A stretch of 5,504 nt of DNA from Betaproteobacteria bacterium (GTDB lineage: Bacteria > Pseudomonadota > Gammaproteobacteria > Burkholderiales > Usitatibacteraceae). Position numbers and translations under genes: made by a program. Shown here in pieces: positions 5,435 to 5,504 of the stretch; the first letter of the stretch is position 1; the number at the start of each line of letters is the position of its first letter. The stretch covers positions 1-5,504 of the forward strand of contig JAAOZZ010000363.1 of assembly GCA_012274175.1 (NCBI GenBank), written 5' to 3'. The notes beneath the pieces are model-generated. The model worked only from the letters and a program-made list of their open reading frames with translations, was not told the DNA's origin and did no database searches.

Positions 5435-5504
5435 TCCCGCGGCGCGTACATGCCATTCGACCGCGACGGCCAGCCCGTGCTGTTCGAATGAGCGCGGATC
5501 GCGC
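5435..5504. repeat. Right arm of the inverted repeat, probably a chimeric contig end
   Basis: This is the exact reverse complement of 5155-5224 and runs to the last base of the window. Read on the plus strand it repeats the end of the small gene (RGAYMPFDRDGQPVLFE, then stop) and the beginning of nnrS (ATGAGCGCGGATCGCG). The placement at the extreme end and the perfect identity point to an amplification or assembly chimera, not a natural element. No transposase, target duplication or terminal motif accompanies it. Confidence 0.85.

Noticed and set aside
4925..5491. Long plus-strand open frame ending in SRGAYMPFDRDGQPVLFE, the same C-terminus as the small gene upstream of nnrS
   Set aside because: It is antisense to nnrS and to the small gene for most of its length. 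Only the final codons look real, because the inverted repeat brings the true C-terminus onto this strand. It is not a second gene copy.
1..5504. CRISPR array, tRNA, rRNA, insertion sequence or riboswitch
   Set aside because: Reading both strands I found no short regularly spaced repeats, no tRNA-like arms, no transposase motifs, and no intergenic space larger than 123 bases that could hold a large structured leader.

Overview
The window is gene-dense, high-GC DNA. A NnrS-family protein preceded by a small gene of a type I remember from Burkholderiales-like genomes, a secreted protein with a repeat unit I associate with Betaproteobacteria, and an RluA-type pseudouridine synthase suggest a betaproteobacterium. 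That placement is inference from family composition. Both ends cut through genes, so this looks like a short contig, probably metagenomic or single-cell.

Layout, left to right: (1) the 3' end of an AHSA1/SRPBCC-domain gene (+), convergent with (2) an RluA-family rRNA pseudouridine synthase (-), whose S4 domain reads on upstream of its first possible start codon. (3) A 591-residue secreted protein (-) follows, with an N-terminal domain of unknown function and two tandem copies of a ~120-residue domain that are about 74% identical. It is divergent from (4) a small periplasmic protein made only of a TonB C-terminal-like domain (+) and (5) a 154-residue secreted protein of unknown function (+). 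These converge, with a 4-base gap, on (6) a NnrS-family polytopic membrane protein (-), which is translationally coupled by an ATGA overlap to (7) a small cytosolic protein (-) that runs toward the right edge.

No complete pathway is visible. Genes 6 and 7 form a probable two-gene operon. Genes 3 to 5 are all exported and share one neighbourhood, but a joint function is speculation. I do not see strong evidence for a new multi-gene system.

The two strongest observations concern sequence integrity. First, the last 70 bases are a perfect inverted copy of positions 5155-5224. This creates an artificial palindromic end that corrupts the N-terminus of gene 7 and gives a misleading long open frame on the + strand. 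Second, the pseudouridine synthase appears to have lost its start through a one-base deletion, most simply in a run of four G's near 1107-1110.
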